13,528 bases of DNA. It comes from Podila epigama. Lineage: Eukaryota; Mortierellomycota; Mortierellomycetes; Mortierellales; Mortierellaceae. Made by a program: the position numbers and the translations under genes. The stretch lies in contig JAAAVE010000317.1 in assembly GCA_015679605.1 (NCBI GenBank), forward strand, positions 1-13,528, written 5' to 3'. Positions 1 to 8,223 of this stretch are shown in pieces; position 1 is the first letter of the stretch; every line of letters begins with the position of its first letter. The notes beneath the pieces were generated by a model. It was not told where the DNA came from and did not search any database. It was given only the letters and a program-made list of their open reading frames with translations.

Positions 1-302
1 AAAAAAAAGAATCTCGCCCCTTCTTTCTTCCCTCACACGCCCCTTCTCTCTCTCTCTCTCCCTCTCTCGCGCCATCTTCAGGTAACTTTGGCTATTATTT
101 TTCTTGGTTTCTCTTTTTTCCTTTTGAACCTTGTACGACAATTGTTCTATCGTGTCTGTCTGGACCCACATGCGAATTGTCCCAAGGCAGCTACAGTCTT
201 GCTTGATCGAGCAAGTTACACACGCTCATTTCACAGGCTGACAACACCACAACTTTCCCACCAAGCGAGCCTGAATGCGGTTTTTTTTTTTTCATGCTTC
301 AT

Positions 303-367
303 GCTTTGTTTGCTTTGTTTGCTTTGTTTGCTTTGTTTGCTTGCTTGCTTGTGCTTGTTTGCTTGCC
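303..367. repeat. 9-bp tandem repeat (GCTTTGTTT)
   Basis: Four perfect copies of GCTTTGTTT run from 303 to 338. They decay into GCTT and GCTTGTTT units up to about 367. A T12 run (281-292) precedes them. Frames through the repeat encode only Leu/Cys/Ala/Phe runs, so I read it as non-coding. Confidence 0.9.
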
Positions 368-387
368 ACTATTGTTTGTGACGAGTG

Positions 388-416
388 TTGTGGTGTGGTG
401 TGGTGTGGTGTTGGTG
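388..416. repeat. TGTGG pentanucleotide repeat
   Basis: Consecutive 5-bp TGTGG units cover 388-410, with a slightly degenerate TTGGTGTG tail. Confidence 0.85.
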
Positions 417-1014
417 TGTAGTTCCACTGGGCTCGGATAGTCTTTTCTCGGCATTTCCTGCGTCTAGTCACAATGGCTTGTAGAACATGCAAAAACCAAA
501 AGAGACCCATGGACTAAACTAGTCCAGACCAACGAAGACCCAAGACTCCATCATCATCATCATCCTTTCAAATCATCATGTGGTGATGAGAATCTAAATT
601 GTCACGAGGATAAAAAGTTCGGGATATTGGTTGGAGACTTGACAAAGTTCTCATATGGCGACATCCTCATTCTCATTGGCTTCAGCCTCAGGTTCTGACC
701 CCGCCAGTGACCACGCGCATCCGAAACGCAGGCCGACAAATGAGAAGCCGCCAAATGGGCCATCGGGATGGATCCACCCACCTTTTTTTGTGCCTATCTG
801 TCTCTCTTTTTTTTCCCCTGTAACCCTTTGTCTCCAGGCTCGGTGCATGAGTGGTTGGTTGCTCATGCTCTGTGTAAGTGTATGTGAATGTAGAAAAGAG
901 AGAGCAAAGAGAGTCTATAAACGTTAAAGCAGCAGATAGCTCTAAAACAAAAAAGAAAGAAAAGAAGCACCTCCCTCACCCCTTGGATTTTGGCCGTTGT
1001 GCCGCATTTCGCCC

Positions 1015-1052
1015 TTTTTTTTTTTTTTTTTTTTGTGTGTGTATGTGTGTGT
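1015..1052. repeat. T20 tract followed by GT repeat
   Basis: An uninterrupted run of 20 T (1015-1034) passes directly into an imperfect GT dinucleotide repeat. It breaks any reading frame and argues against a gene here. Confidence 0.9.
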
Positions 1053-1127
1053 CCCTATTTTGCATTGGCCTTCTGTGATTGACCCTCCACCACTGTCATA
1101 GGAGGACGCCAATTTAGGGTTGGTTGT

Positions 1128-1150
1128 CCATCCATCCGTCCATCCATCCA
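1128..1150. repeat. CCAT tetranucleotide repeat
   Basis: Tandem CCAT units with one G substitution (CCGT). A shorter copy of the same motif lies at 1228-1241. Confidence 0.85.
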
Positions 1151-1422
1151 ACATCCAACTCAAAATTCATGTCTGCGTGATCCATGCGAAAAGAAAATTA
1201 TTTACCGAGGAAAATAAGCCTTGCGCGTCCATCCATCCATTATTTCATCCCATGTCAAGATACGACACTGTGGACCAACATGTACAGAACAGAACAATAC
1301 TCTTTACCCTCGGAATAAGGTATGTACATACCGCAGTATCATAGTTCACTGTCGCTGTTATCTCTTGTTCAGCCCATCCACACTCGTTGTGGTAGACTAA
1401 CATGTTCAGCATGGCTCTCGGA

Positions 1423-1510
1423 GTGTCTGTATCTGTGGATGTGTGGATGAGTCTGTGAATGTGTCTGTGGATGTGTTTGTGGATGTGTCTGTGCCAGTGT
1501 TTGTGTTAGT
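1423..1510. repeat. Imperfect 12-bp repeat (GTGTCTGTGGAT-like)
   Basis: Several degenerate 12-bp units of the form GTGTCTGTGGAT follow one another. Read on the minus strand they give a Ser/Thr/Asp/Asn repeat, but there is no family resemblance or splice context to support a gene. Confidence 0.75.
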
Positions 1511-1564
1511 GTATGAACAGTGGTATATTGGTAATGTATTGTTCAGACAGAGGAGCCATTTGTT

Positions 1565-1590
1565 TTGTTGTTGTTGTTGTTGTTGTTGTT
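1565..1590. repeat. TTG trinucleotide repeat
   Basis: About eight perfect TTG units (poly-Gln on the minus strand, poly-Val or poly-Leu on the plus strand). No surrounding coding signal. Confidence 0.9.
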
Positions 1591-1668
1591 TGCACTTTGT
1601 CCACAACAACAATTAGAAATGGCCCACTCACCGGTCTTCTTCCCTCGTCTGGTAGTCTGGTGGATATC

Positions 1669-1758
1669 CATTCATTCATTCATTCGTTTGTTCGTTCATT
1701 CGTTCATTCGTTCATTCATTCGTTTAGCTCGTTCAGTTCGTTCATTCGACTCGTTCGA
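1669..1758. repeat. CATT/CGTT tetranucleotide repeat
   Basis: About 90 bp of interspersed CATT, CGTT and TCGTT units. A related tract occurs near the right end of the window (13309-13377). It lies just upstream of the pyrimidine-rich leader of the transporter gene. Confidence 0.9.
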
Positions 1759-1927
1759 ACAGGGCCAGGCTTGAGGCTTGAGGCTTGAGCTCTCTCTATC
1801 ACATTCCCCCCTTCTTCTCCTTTCCCCATATCATAATCATAATCCATATCAATTCAATCGTTACACATCACACCCATCACCCTCATCACACCCATCACCC
1901 ATCACCTCTCACCCTTCTCCTTCTCCT

Positions 1928-1935
1928 TATATAAA
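1928..1935 (+). promoter_or_regulatory. TATA box of amino acid transporter gene
   Basis: TATATAAA lies 182 nt before the start codon and is followed by a strongly pyrimidine-rich stretch (1936-2090), a common arrangement in highly expressed fungal genes. I found no ATG between this box and position 2117, so ribosome scanning would reach the proposed start first. The assignment is by sequence and position only. Confidence 0.55.
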
Positions 1936-2116
1936 CCTCCTCCTCCCATCCTTTTGTTTTTTTTTCTCCTCATTGTTCTCACAATCAAATCCTGAACCTC
2001 AAACTTCACCCCGCTTCTTCGCCTCGACACTCTTTCTCCCATCCTCCATCCTTTCATTATTTCTTTCTCTCTCTCGCAAACCCCCTCAACAACAAACACA
2101 TCTTACTTTACAAAAA

Positions 2117-3962
2117 ATGGCTGGTCCAGATATTGTTGCTGGTGCTACCTACGTCGACCACGGCGATGGTACACGTCACCTTCGTCGCGATGGCGAGTCC
2201 TTCTTCAAATGGCAAGCTCGTCGTTTGACCAACACCCGCACCTTTGCCTCCCTCGACCAGGAGAGCGCTGACTCCCAGATGAAGCGTGTTCTCGGAGTCT
2301 GGGATTTGGCTTCCCTCGGTGTCGGTGCCATTATTGGTACCGGTATTTTTGTCCTCACTGGTAAGTAATTCCCATGTATAATCTCCAAAAAAAAAATTGA
2401 GTCATGTTGTATCATGGAATATCAAATACTCACTACTGTCCTTACTTTATTGCCATTTCCTTCAGGTATCGTTGCTAATGAAAAGGCTGGTCCTGGTGTC
2501 GTCATCTCGTTTGTTATTGCCTCTATTGTCGCTGGTTTGGCCGCTCTCTCCTATGCCGAGATGGCCTGCATGGTCCCTATTGCTGGAAGTGCCTACACCT
2601 ATGCCACCTGCGGTGAACTCATGGCTTGGATCATTGGTTGGGATCTTATCCTCGAATATCTCGTCGGTGCTGCCACTGTCTCTGTTGGATTCTCTTATTA
2701 TCTTGGTGCCTTCTTTGAAGACGCCTTTGGTTGGACACCGAACCCGCGTTTCATGAATGCTCCTGTCAAATACAAGAACGACATTCTCAGTGTGACCGAG
2801 TATTACTTTTCAGTACCCTCGTTTGTTATCGTTACTCTCCTCACACTTGTTCTTTGCCGTGGTATCCGTGAATCAACTCGTGTCAACAATGTCTTGGTCG
2901 TTGTTAAGCTGGTCGTCATCTTGGTCTTCATCTTTGGTGCCTGCAGCTCTGTTAACACCGACAACTTTAAGCCCTTTATCCCTCCACAGGGCGAGAACTT
3001 TGGCCAGTTCGGTGCTTCGGGTATTCTCCGTGGAGCTACAGTTGTGTTCTTTGCTTTCATTGGTAAGTCGTCTGTCTTTTCAATCTTAAAGGTCAATTAA
3101 TTTGTTGCTTTGTTTCTATTCAAGACCCACTTGACTGACCAGTCTTCACCACACTTTCACTTCCACAGGTTTCGATGCCATCTCTACTGCTGCTCAGGAG
3201 GCCCGCAACCCCCAGCGCGACCTGCCCATCTCGATCGGTATCTCCTTGATTGGATGCACTATCCTGTACATTGCCACTTCCATCGTCATGACCGGAGTCG
3301 TCAACTACAAGGACATCAAAGGACCTGCCTTCAAGCTCGTTGCTGCAGCCAGTGCTGGCAAGTGGTTGCAAATCTTTGTCGAGGTTGGTATCTTGGCTGG
3401 TTTGATTTCGGTCATGCTCGTCCTCTTGATTGGACAGCCCCGTATTTTCTTTTCCATGGCTCTTGACGGTCTCTTCCCCGAGATTGCCAGTCGCCTTCAC
3501 CCTAAGTACAAGACCCCCATCGTCACAACTGCTTTCGCTGGTTTCCTTTGCGCCTGCGCCGGTGGTCTCTTGCCCATTGATCTCCTTGCGGATTTGACTT
3601 CAGTTGGTACCCTCTTTGCCTTCTTCCTTGTCCATATCTCAGTCTTGATTCTCCGTTGGAAGGAACCCAACCGCCCCCGTCGTTTCAGGGTGCCATTCGG
3701 TCCTCTCCTCCCCATCATTGGTGCCTTGTTCTGCCTTGGCCTCATTGTTATCGACTCTGTCTCTGCCATCATCCGTTTGCTCGTCTGGTTGGCCATCGGT
3801 CTCGTCCTCTACTTTGCCTATGGTGTTCGCCATTCTCGCCTTAACAACCCTGAGCGCTATGCTAAGGTTGAGACCATGCAGGCTATTGACGGTGCTCACA
3901 CCATGGAGGTCAAGAGTGAGACTGCCCACGCTCACGATGTCCCTGCCGAGAACAAGGTCTAG
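2117..3962 (+). CDS. CAT/YfnA-type cationic amino acid transporter (APC superfamily), 3 exons
   Basis: Exons are 2117-2360, 2466-3062 and 3169-3962. The introns (105 and 106 nt) both start GTAAGT and end CAG, and the joined frame gives 544 aa. The protein is an integral membrane permease with about 12 hydrophobic helices. After a hydrophilic N-terminus of about 55 residues comes the unwound TM1 motif GAIIGTGIF (70-78), which binds substrate in this family. It is followed by a TM3 region reading WIIGWDLILEY and the TM6 signature FFAFIGFDAISTAAQE (about 276-291), then N-P-Q-R-D-L-P. The segment FRVPFGPLLPIIG near the C-terminus is also typical. Known relatives (bacterial YfnA/GkApcT, animal SLC7A1-4) import amino acids, often cationic ones, by proton symport or exchange. 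Substrate and membrane (plasma or vacuolar) cannot be told from sequence. Exon 2/3 joining restores the TM6 signature exactly, so the gene model is strong. The start is the first ATG after the TATA box, in the context AAAAAATGG. Confidence 0.93.
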
Positions 3963-3999
3963 AGGACCCGAAGAATATTGCTTTTGCTTTGACTTGTAG

Positions 4000-4020
4000 T
4001 ATATATAATAATTAAATTTC
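4000..4020 (+). terminator. Probable 3'-end/polyadenylation region of transporter gene
   Basis: An A/T-rich TATATAATAATTAAA-type element starts about 38 nt after the stop codon and is followed by T- and A-rich sequence. Canonical AATAAA occurs only much further on (4423-4428). The position suits a fungal positioning element, but no cleavage site can be proved. Confidence 0.4.
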
Positions 4021-4564
4021 TTTTATTGAAAGTAAAAAAGTTTGTGTGATTCTTGTATGTTGACAAATGGAGTAGCACATTATTTTGTAGTTTTTTGTGA
4101 TGTGAACAAAGATGAGATTGAGGCGCACCTCAGACTGCGAGGCAAATGGGAAAATGGGAAAATAAGAAAAGATTCTTTGTGGCAACTCGAATGTACAACC
4201 AGACTTTCAACATAGAAGGATATGCAATTGGTGAATGTGTAGGAGGGATTCAAGGATAGTGGATTCGTCTTCTACTCCACAAAGACTTGACTTTGTTTTA
4301 TTTTTTCATTAAAAAAAAGGTAATGAGTGATCTCATAGCGGCACAAAAGACAGTTCGGATAATGCAACCATCAAATAAAAAAAAGACAGAAGCGATTAAG
4401 CGAGAACAAAGCACAATTGAAGAATAAAAGACTCTGAGGTAGCTTGTCTGCCCGTAAGATAGGAAAAATGACCGAAAGGCTACATGCCATGTGGCTTTGC
4501 CAACCAGCTCGAATGAAAAAAGCTAAAGAAGCATAAAGTTTTGTGGTAAAAAGCTTATTTTTGT
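4021..4564. other. Intergenic region between transporter and F-box genes
   Basis: About 540 bp of A/T-rich DNA between two genes on the same strand. It contains AATAAA at 4423-4428 and scattered A runs. No open frame of note, repeat array or RNA gene was recognised. It probably holds the transporter 3' end and the upstream promoter of the F-box gene. Confidence 0.6.
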
Positions 4565-4599
4565 GTGGTTCGCGACGCGTTCTTTCTTTCTACAAAAAT

Positions 4600-4607
4600 T
4601 ATAAAAG
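4600..4607 (+). promoter_or_regulatory. TATA box of F-box gene
   Basis: TATAAAAG lies 84 nt before the ATG at 4691. With a usual spacing of about 25-35 nt, transcription would begin around 4630-4640. That excludes the in-frame ATG at 4622 from the message and supports 4691 as the start. Confidence 0.55.
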
Positions 4608-4647
4608 CTAGGGTTGATAGCATGTTTTCTTACTTTTCTTGCTTTCA

Positions 4648-4698
4648 ATGCATTCGCTCTTTCTCATCTTCACATTGCACGCTCACCACCATGTCTAA
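4648..4698 (+). other. Short upstream ORF overlapping the F-box start codon
   Basis: ATG at 4648 opens a 16-codon frame that ends in TAA at 4696-4698, eight bases past the first base of the F-box ATG (4691) and out of frame with it. It lies downstream of the start site expected from the TATA box at 4600, so it is probably in the message. Confidence 0.4.
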
Positions 4699-6805
4699 AC
4701 GAAGAAAAATTACCAACAACCACAACAGCAATAACAGGAACTACATCCAGGTTGCTTCAGTGTCCTCACTCATACCAACACATCGTCATCCTACCACTTT
4801 CCCTGACCTTCCGTTGGAAATTCTCACCCTCATCATCGAACACCTCTCCAAGCAAGAACTGAAAAACTGTGCTCTGGTCTGTAAGCACTGGTACCGATCC
4901 TGTGCCCCTTTCCTCTGGCGACAAGTTTTGATGAAGAGCTATCGCCAGGCAAACAATTTCCTGAAGCCGGAGGCGCAGGCAGCACTTGGATTGTTCGCCC
5001 ATTGGGTCCAAAAGATTGACATCAACTTTTCATGCCTCTTGCCGACTATTGCCCAAGCGGTCGCAACGAATGGCTACTACTGCAACTTGCTTGAGTTGAG
5101 TCTCGGTGTGACAGTATACAATGAGGCCCTGCAATTGGTGCTTGACCTCATTCGATTCTGTCCAAAGATTGGAAAGATATTCATCAAGCAAGACCAGCCT
5201 GGCGACAACATCCTGCAAATCCTAGGTGTTGCGAGCACTGAATACCTGCAAGAACTAAATATTACGGCTGTTATCAGTCCCATGGTAGCCAAACGTGTGC
5301 TCGAACTCGTGCCGCCCAGCATCAAAACCATTGCCCTTTACGTCAACACTGACCACCGATGGCCTTCCGAGACCCTACCGACGACGCAACCCCCTACAGT
5401 CGTCCCGAGGCATCACCGTCTTCAAACGATCAAGCTTTTGGGTGAATTTAGGGGCCACGAACATAGCATCTTGGCCGCCTTTTTGAAGACTTGCAAAAAG
5501 GGGACCCTACGATGGGTCATCACACCTACGACCGAGTGTTTCAAGAATCCTTGCATCTTGGAGATCCTGCGTTCAATGGAAGTGTACAAGACCTCCATTG
5601 AGCCACAAGACTTTCCAGCTGGCTGCCATAGCTCGGACCAAGAGCTGTCATATTTCATTAAGTCAATGCCACCGCTGGTCTCCATCAATGTCAAGGATTG
5701 CTTCCGTCTTGGTGGGTTCACTGTCGAGGCTATCAGTGACCATGGTCCGAGCCTCGAGGAGTTGTGCATCAGCGGCTGTAGCAATCTCGATTACCATGAT
5801 TTTTCTTACATGCTAAAGTGTAGCACGAGAATGAAATCCTGTATCGCCATGAGTTCCTCGCCGTGGCATTACAAGGATGACCCTAGGGCCTGCAAAGAGT
5901 TGTTTAACTATGATAACGAGAATTCGGTCATGACACATCTCGAGTGCGCCATTGAAGTTGCGCGGCACAACCGCGACTTGCCCTTTGGAAAGTGGACCGG
6001 TGACTACTCCGACATGTCAAGAACCGAGTTTCGTATTGCGCAGGGTGAAGTATACGATTACTTGTCCTACCATGAGCGTCTCGAAGTCCTGCGTCTTGGT
6101 TATAATTATGACCATGTCTATGACCCCCATGATTATTATTATCATGACCCGACAACTCTTGGCCAGGATTACCTTACTGAGGTGGAGAGGGAAGGAGAGA
6201 GGGAAGGCTTTGCGATGGGACAATTCAGTGGGTCGAACACTGATGACGATAACGATGGCGACGATGGCGACAACGATGACGATGACGATGATAGTAATAA
6301 TGATGCCGTTGATGATGATGGCGTGGAGGACGAGGATGGCGGTGAGGAAGAGCAAGATGACCAAGACAACGAAGACTACGAAGACGATGAGGATGAAGAA
6401 AACTATGGAACCGATGACGAGAACGATAGCCAAGGGACCGAGGAACAAGTCCAAGCAGGCGGCGCAAGTACCAACGAGGATGGTGGAGGGGAAGAAGACG
6501 AAGAATATGAAAGAGATATAGATTCAATGATGGGGAGAATGGAAGACACACCCTTTCAGTGGCACTGTCTTAGCATGACGTTGGACAGTGGCATGGGCGT
6601 GCTGAGAAACCTTCAACGGTTGCGTGTGCTGGATATCCGTGGCATGAACCATCGTATGGGTGTTCGTGAGCTCGAATGGATAAAGACCCATTGGATCAAC
6701 CTTGAAAAGTTGTATGGCCTTTTTATGAATGGCCAGCCACGGAACCCCGACGTCGTGGCATGGCTCGAGATGCACCAGCCCCAGTGGGTGGTATTGGATG
6801 ATTGA
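4691..6805 (+). CDS. F-box protein with leucine-rich-like region and acidic tract
   Basis: This is a single exon encoding 704 aa from the ATG at 4691 (CACCACC before ATG). The same frame is open back to 4565, and an upstream ATG at 4622 would add 23 residues, but that ATG sits only about 15 nt after the TATA box. Residues about 37-80 form an F-box: FPDLPLEILTLIIEHLS, then LKNCALVCKHWYRSC and a tryptophan of the LW type. The F-box binds Skp1 and makes the protein a substrate receptor of an SCF ubiquitin ligase. Residues about 90-500 contain irregular leucine-rich segments such as LLELSLGV, LQELNITAV and LEELCISGCSNL, the likely target-binding part. Residues about 517-612 are an Asp/Glu-rich, presumably disordered tract. 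The last 85 residues return to an ordered leucine-rich pattern (LRVLDIRGM, LEWIKTHW, LEKLYGLF). F-box/LRR genes of this shape are, to my knowledge, numerous in Mortierella-type fungi. The target is unknown. The lack of introns contrasts with the neighbouring genes. Confidence 0.9.
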   Translation: MSKRRKITNNHNSNNRNYIQVASVSSLIPTHRHPTTFPDLPLEILTLIIEHLSKQELKNCALVCKHWYRSCAPFLWRQVLMKSYRQANNFLKPEAQAALGLFAHWVQKIDINFSCLLPTIAQAVATNGYYCNLLELSLGVTVYNEALQLVLDLIRFCPKIGKIFIKQDQPGDNILQILGVASTEYLQELNITAVISPMVAKRVLELVPPSIKTIALYVNTDHRWPSETLPTTQPPTVVPRHHRLQTIKLLGEFRGHEHSILAAFLKTCKKGTLRWVITPTTECFKNPCILEILRSMEVYKTSIEPQDFPAGCHSSDQELSYFIKSMPPLVSINVKDCFRLGGFTVEAISDHGPSLEELCISGCSNLDYHDFSYMLKCSTRMKSCIAMSSSPWHYKDDPRACKELFNYDNENSVMTHLECAIEVARHNRDLPFGKWTGDYSDMSRTEFRIAQGEVYDYLSYHERLEVLRLGYNYDHVYDPHDYYYHDPTTLGQDYLTEVEREGEREGFAMGQFSGSNTDDDNDGDDGDNDDDDDDSNNDAVDDDGVEDEDGGEEEQDDQDNEDYEDDEDEENYGTDDENDSQGTEEQVQAGGASTNEDGGGEEDEEYERDIDSMMGRMEDTPFQWHCLSMTLDSGMGVLRNLQRLRVLDIRGMNHRMGVRELEWIKTHWINLEKLYGLFMNGQPRNPDVVAWLEMHQPQWVVLDD
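6236..6525 (+). repeat. GAT/GAC/GAA-rich trinucleotide tract inside F-box gene
   Basis: An imperfect trinucleotide tract in the coding frame encodes about 95 residues dominated by Asp, Glu and Asn (protein residues about 517-612). The long hydrophobic or Ser/Arg-rich open frames on the opposite strand are by-products of this composition. Confidence 0.85.
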
Positions 6806-6919
6806 AAGAAAGAAACGAATCGAGTGATGTTTCTTTTTTCTTTATTCTATCATTTTTGTGTGTACACGCTGTCACATTTACATGCTCCATTTGTTTTTTT
6901 TGTCAGCTGTAAAAACAGC

Positions 6920-6925
6920 AATAAA
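6920..6925 (+). terminator. Polyadenylation signal of F-box gene
   Basis: AATAAA lies 115 nt after the stop codon, in A/T-rich DNA and inside the convergent intergenic gap to the signal peptidase gene. Function is inferred from motif and place. Confidence 0.6.
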
Positions 6926-7121
6926 CTTGTGTAAAAAAGTCATAATTTTTGAACATGTCGCATGCAACAAGCAATCTTTCCAGTCCCACTTCAAAGGAAT
7001 CACGTTATTTTACAATCACACCGAGAAACAACGATTTGTAGCCTTGACAGCTTGATTCCATGACAACGGTGTTCATTTACGCGACATTGATTACATCGTT
7101 TAACATTCTTCCTTTGATATT

Positions 7122-7127
7122 TTTATC
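7122..7127 (-). terminator. Possible polyadenylation signal of signal peptidase subunit gene
   Basis: On the minus strand GATAAA lies about 66 nt beyond the stop codon. It is a one-base variant of AATAAA; no perfect hexamer is seen closer to the gene. Confidence 0.35.
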
Positions 7128-7192
7128 TTTCTTTGCAACGAGTCGCCTTTCCTTAAACTGCACTCAAATAGTATAGAGCAATATCCGGGTTA

Positions 7193-8223
7193 TTACTCGA
7201 TATGGGTAGCCTCGGTGTTGGCCAGGAACTTTGCGATGTCAGCCTCGAACACGTCTTGGGCCAATACACCATCCTCGTCAAACCAGTAGCGGAATGCTGT
7301 TGAGAATTCTTGATGAGTCGCCTTCTTTGTGGGAGGAGTCGATGTTGCGGACGCGTTGTGGTTCAGAGTCATCTCCAACGTCATGTCATAGTATGGGTTG
7401 TACGGTTTCACAGATGATCCTACCGAGATGGTTTGCGATCCGTTCTGAATTTGATTTAGTAGTATTATCATGAAGGTATAAGACGAGAGTTAGTGCTCCT
7501 TCTAAAGGCCTGTTGCGACAATAATAGTTTACAATACGATTGACAACAAAACATACGGGTGTGGTCTTGGTGCCGCTGAAGACTGTGTTCTTTTCCACAA
7601 AGTAGCCGTATGCCATCATCAAGACATTGAAGAGGTAGTACCTAAGTTCAGATCAAAGAAGATCTAGTCAATGCTTATGCGATCTAGATTGATCAGGATC
7701 CTCTTCACACCAGTCTGGAGCACTGGGATGACATAACAGAACAGAAAAACAAAAAACATAGAAGCTTACAAAAAGACACTGACACCAGTCCAAAACTTTG
7801 TGTTGTCGAGTTCAAAGGGGTGAATATATCCGTAGTATGAACCAGCGCCAGCGAAAGCGCAGCCCAGGTAACCAAGCACGAGTTTGGTGTCGGTGTGTCT
7901 GTGGCTCTGACGGTAGCCAGCCTTATCCACGAGGTACTGTTCAAAGAATGATTAGAAAAAGGAGATGGTGGTCAGTATGAATGACTAGTACGATGTGGGT
8001 TATCGCGTGAATGGATTGTCAAGTACCTCACGCAATGCCTCGTCGCAGGCATTCTTGAGGTCCACCAGACTGGACTTGTCCACCTTGATGACTCGGGCTA
8101 AGAAAGGTGTGATGTGTTGAAAAATAAGACGTGTTTGAGGTATGAGTAATGTGTTGGAGAGAAGTACGTGTAATTTTGGTTGTTGCGAGTGAGATGAGTA
8201 TTACATTGCGTCTCTGATGTCAT
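7193..8223 (-). CDS. SPC2: Signal peptidase complex subunit 2 (Spc2/SPCS2), 5 exons
   Basis: Exons in transcription order are 8223-8205, 8097-8027, 7936-7770, 7641-7557 and 7444-7193. The introns are 107, 90, 128 and 112 nt. The joined frame gives 197 aa, close to known Spc2 proteins (yeast 178, human 226 residues). This accessory, non-catalytic subunit of the ER signal peptidase complex contacts the Sec61 translocon. Visible family features are an N-terminal cytosolic helix (DLKNACDEALREYL), a first membrane helix at about 48-68 ending in YYGYIHPF, and a second helix at about 77-99 (FWTGVSVFLYYLF). After these comes FVEKNTVFSGTKT, then a cytosolic domain (YYDMTLEMTLN, FEADIAKFL) before the stop. 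Two hairpin helices with both ends cytosolic fit the known topology. The exon junctions at codons 30/31, 85 and 114/115 restore the family sequence. The first exon is only 19 nt (MTSETQ plus one base) and is the least certain part; donors GTAATA and GTACTT are weak. The gene converges with the F-box gene and diverges from the EST1-like gene. Confidence 0.88.

Larger units (their letters stand above)
1..1777. other. Gene-poor intergenic region rich in simple repeats
   Basis: No reading frame here looks like a protein: the open frames are short and mostly made of repeats, such as runs of Phe/Leu/Cys, Ser/Thr/Asn or His/Ser/Phe. The stretch holds many microsatellites: a TC run (45-60), a 9-bp repeat (303-338), a TGTGG repeat (388-410), CAT units (549-564), a T20 tract followed by GT repeats (1015-1052), CCAT units (1128-1150 and 1228-1241), a 12-bp imperfect repeat (1423-1510), TTG units (1565-1590) and CATT/CGTT units (1669-1758). 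Unique sequence lies between them, for example 600-780. The right part must include the upstream promoter of the amino acid transporter. The far left edge (1-81) resembles a CT-rich transcript leader ending in a splice-donor-like site, but no gene can be followed from it. Confidence 0.7.

Noticed and set aside
655-927. Plus-strand 90-aa open frame (and minus-strand 651-866) in the left region
   Set aside because: No recognisable domain, overlapping frames of similar length on both strands, and low-complexity surroundings. I treat it as chance.
1406-1612. Minus-strand frame with poly-Gln and Asp/Thr/Asn repeat
   Set aside because: It consists of the TTG and 12-bp repeats; no unique protein sequence or splice context.
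1669-1758. Possible CRISPR or satellite array
   Set aside because: Units are only four bases with no spacers. It is a simple microsatellite in a eukaryotic sequence.
4565-4690. N-terminal extension of the F-box protein
   Set aside because: The frame is open, but this part straddles the TATA box at 4600-4607 and its ATG (4622) is too close to it to be in the message. The extension has no F-box family character.
6017-6454. Long minus-strand open frame rich in Ile/Val across the F-box acidic tract
   Set aside because: It is the complement of the GAT/GAC repeat and only reflects composition. The plus-strand frame carries the F-box and leucine-rich pattern. The overlapping minus frames 6169-6369 and 6225-6551 fall for the same reason.
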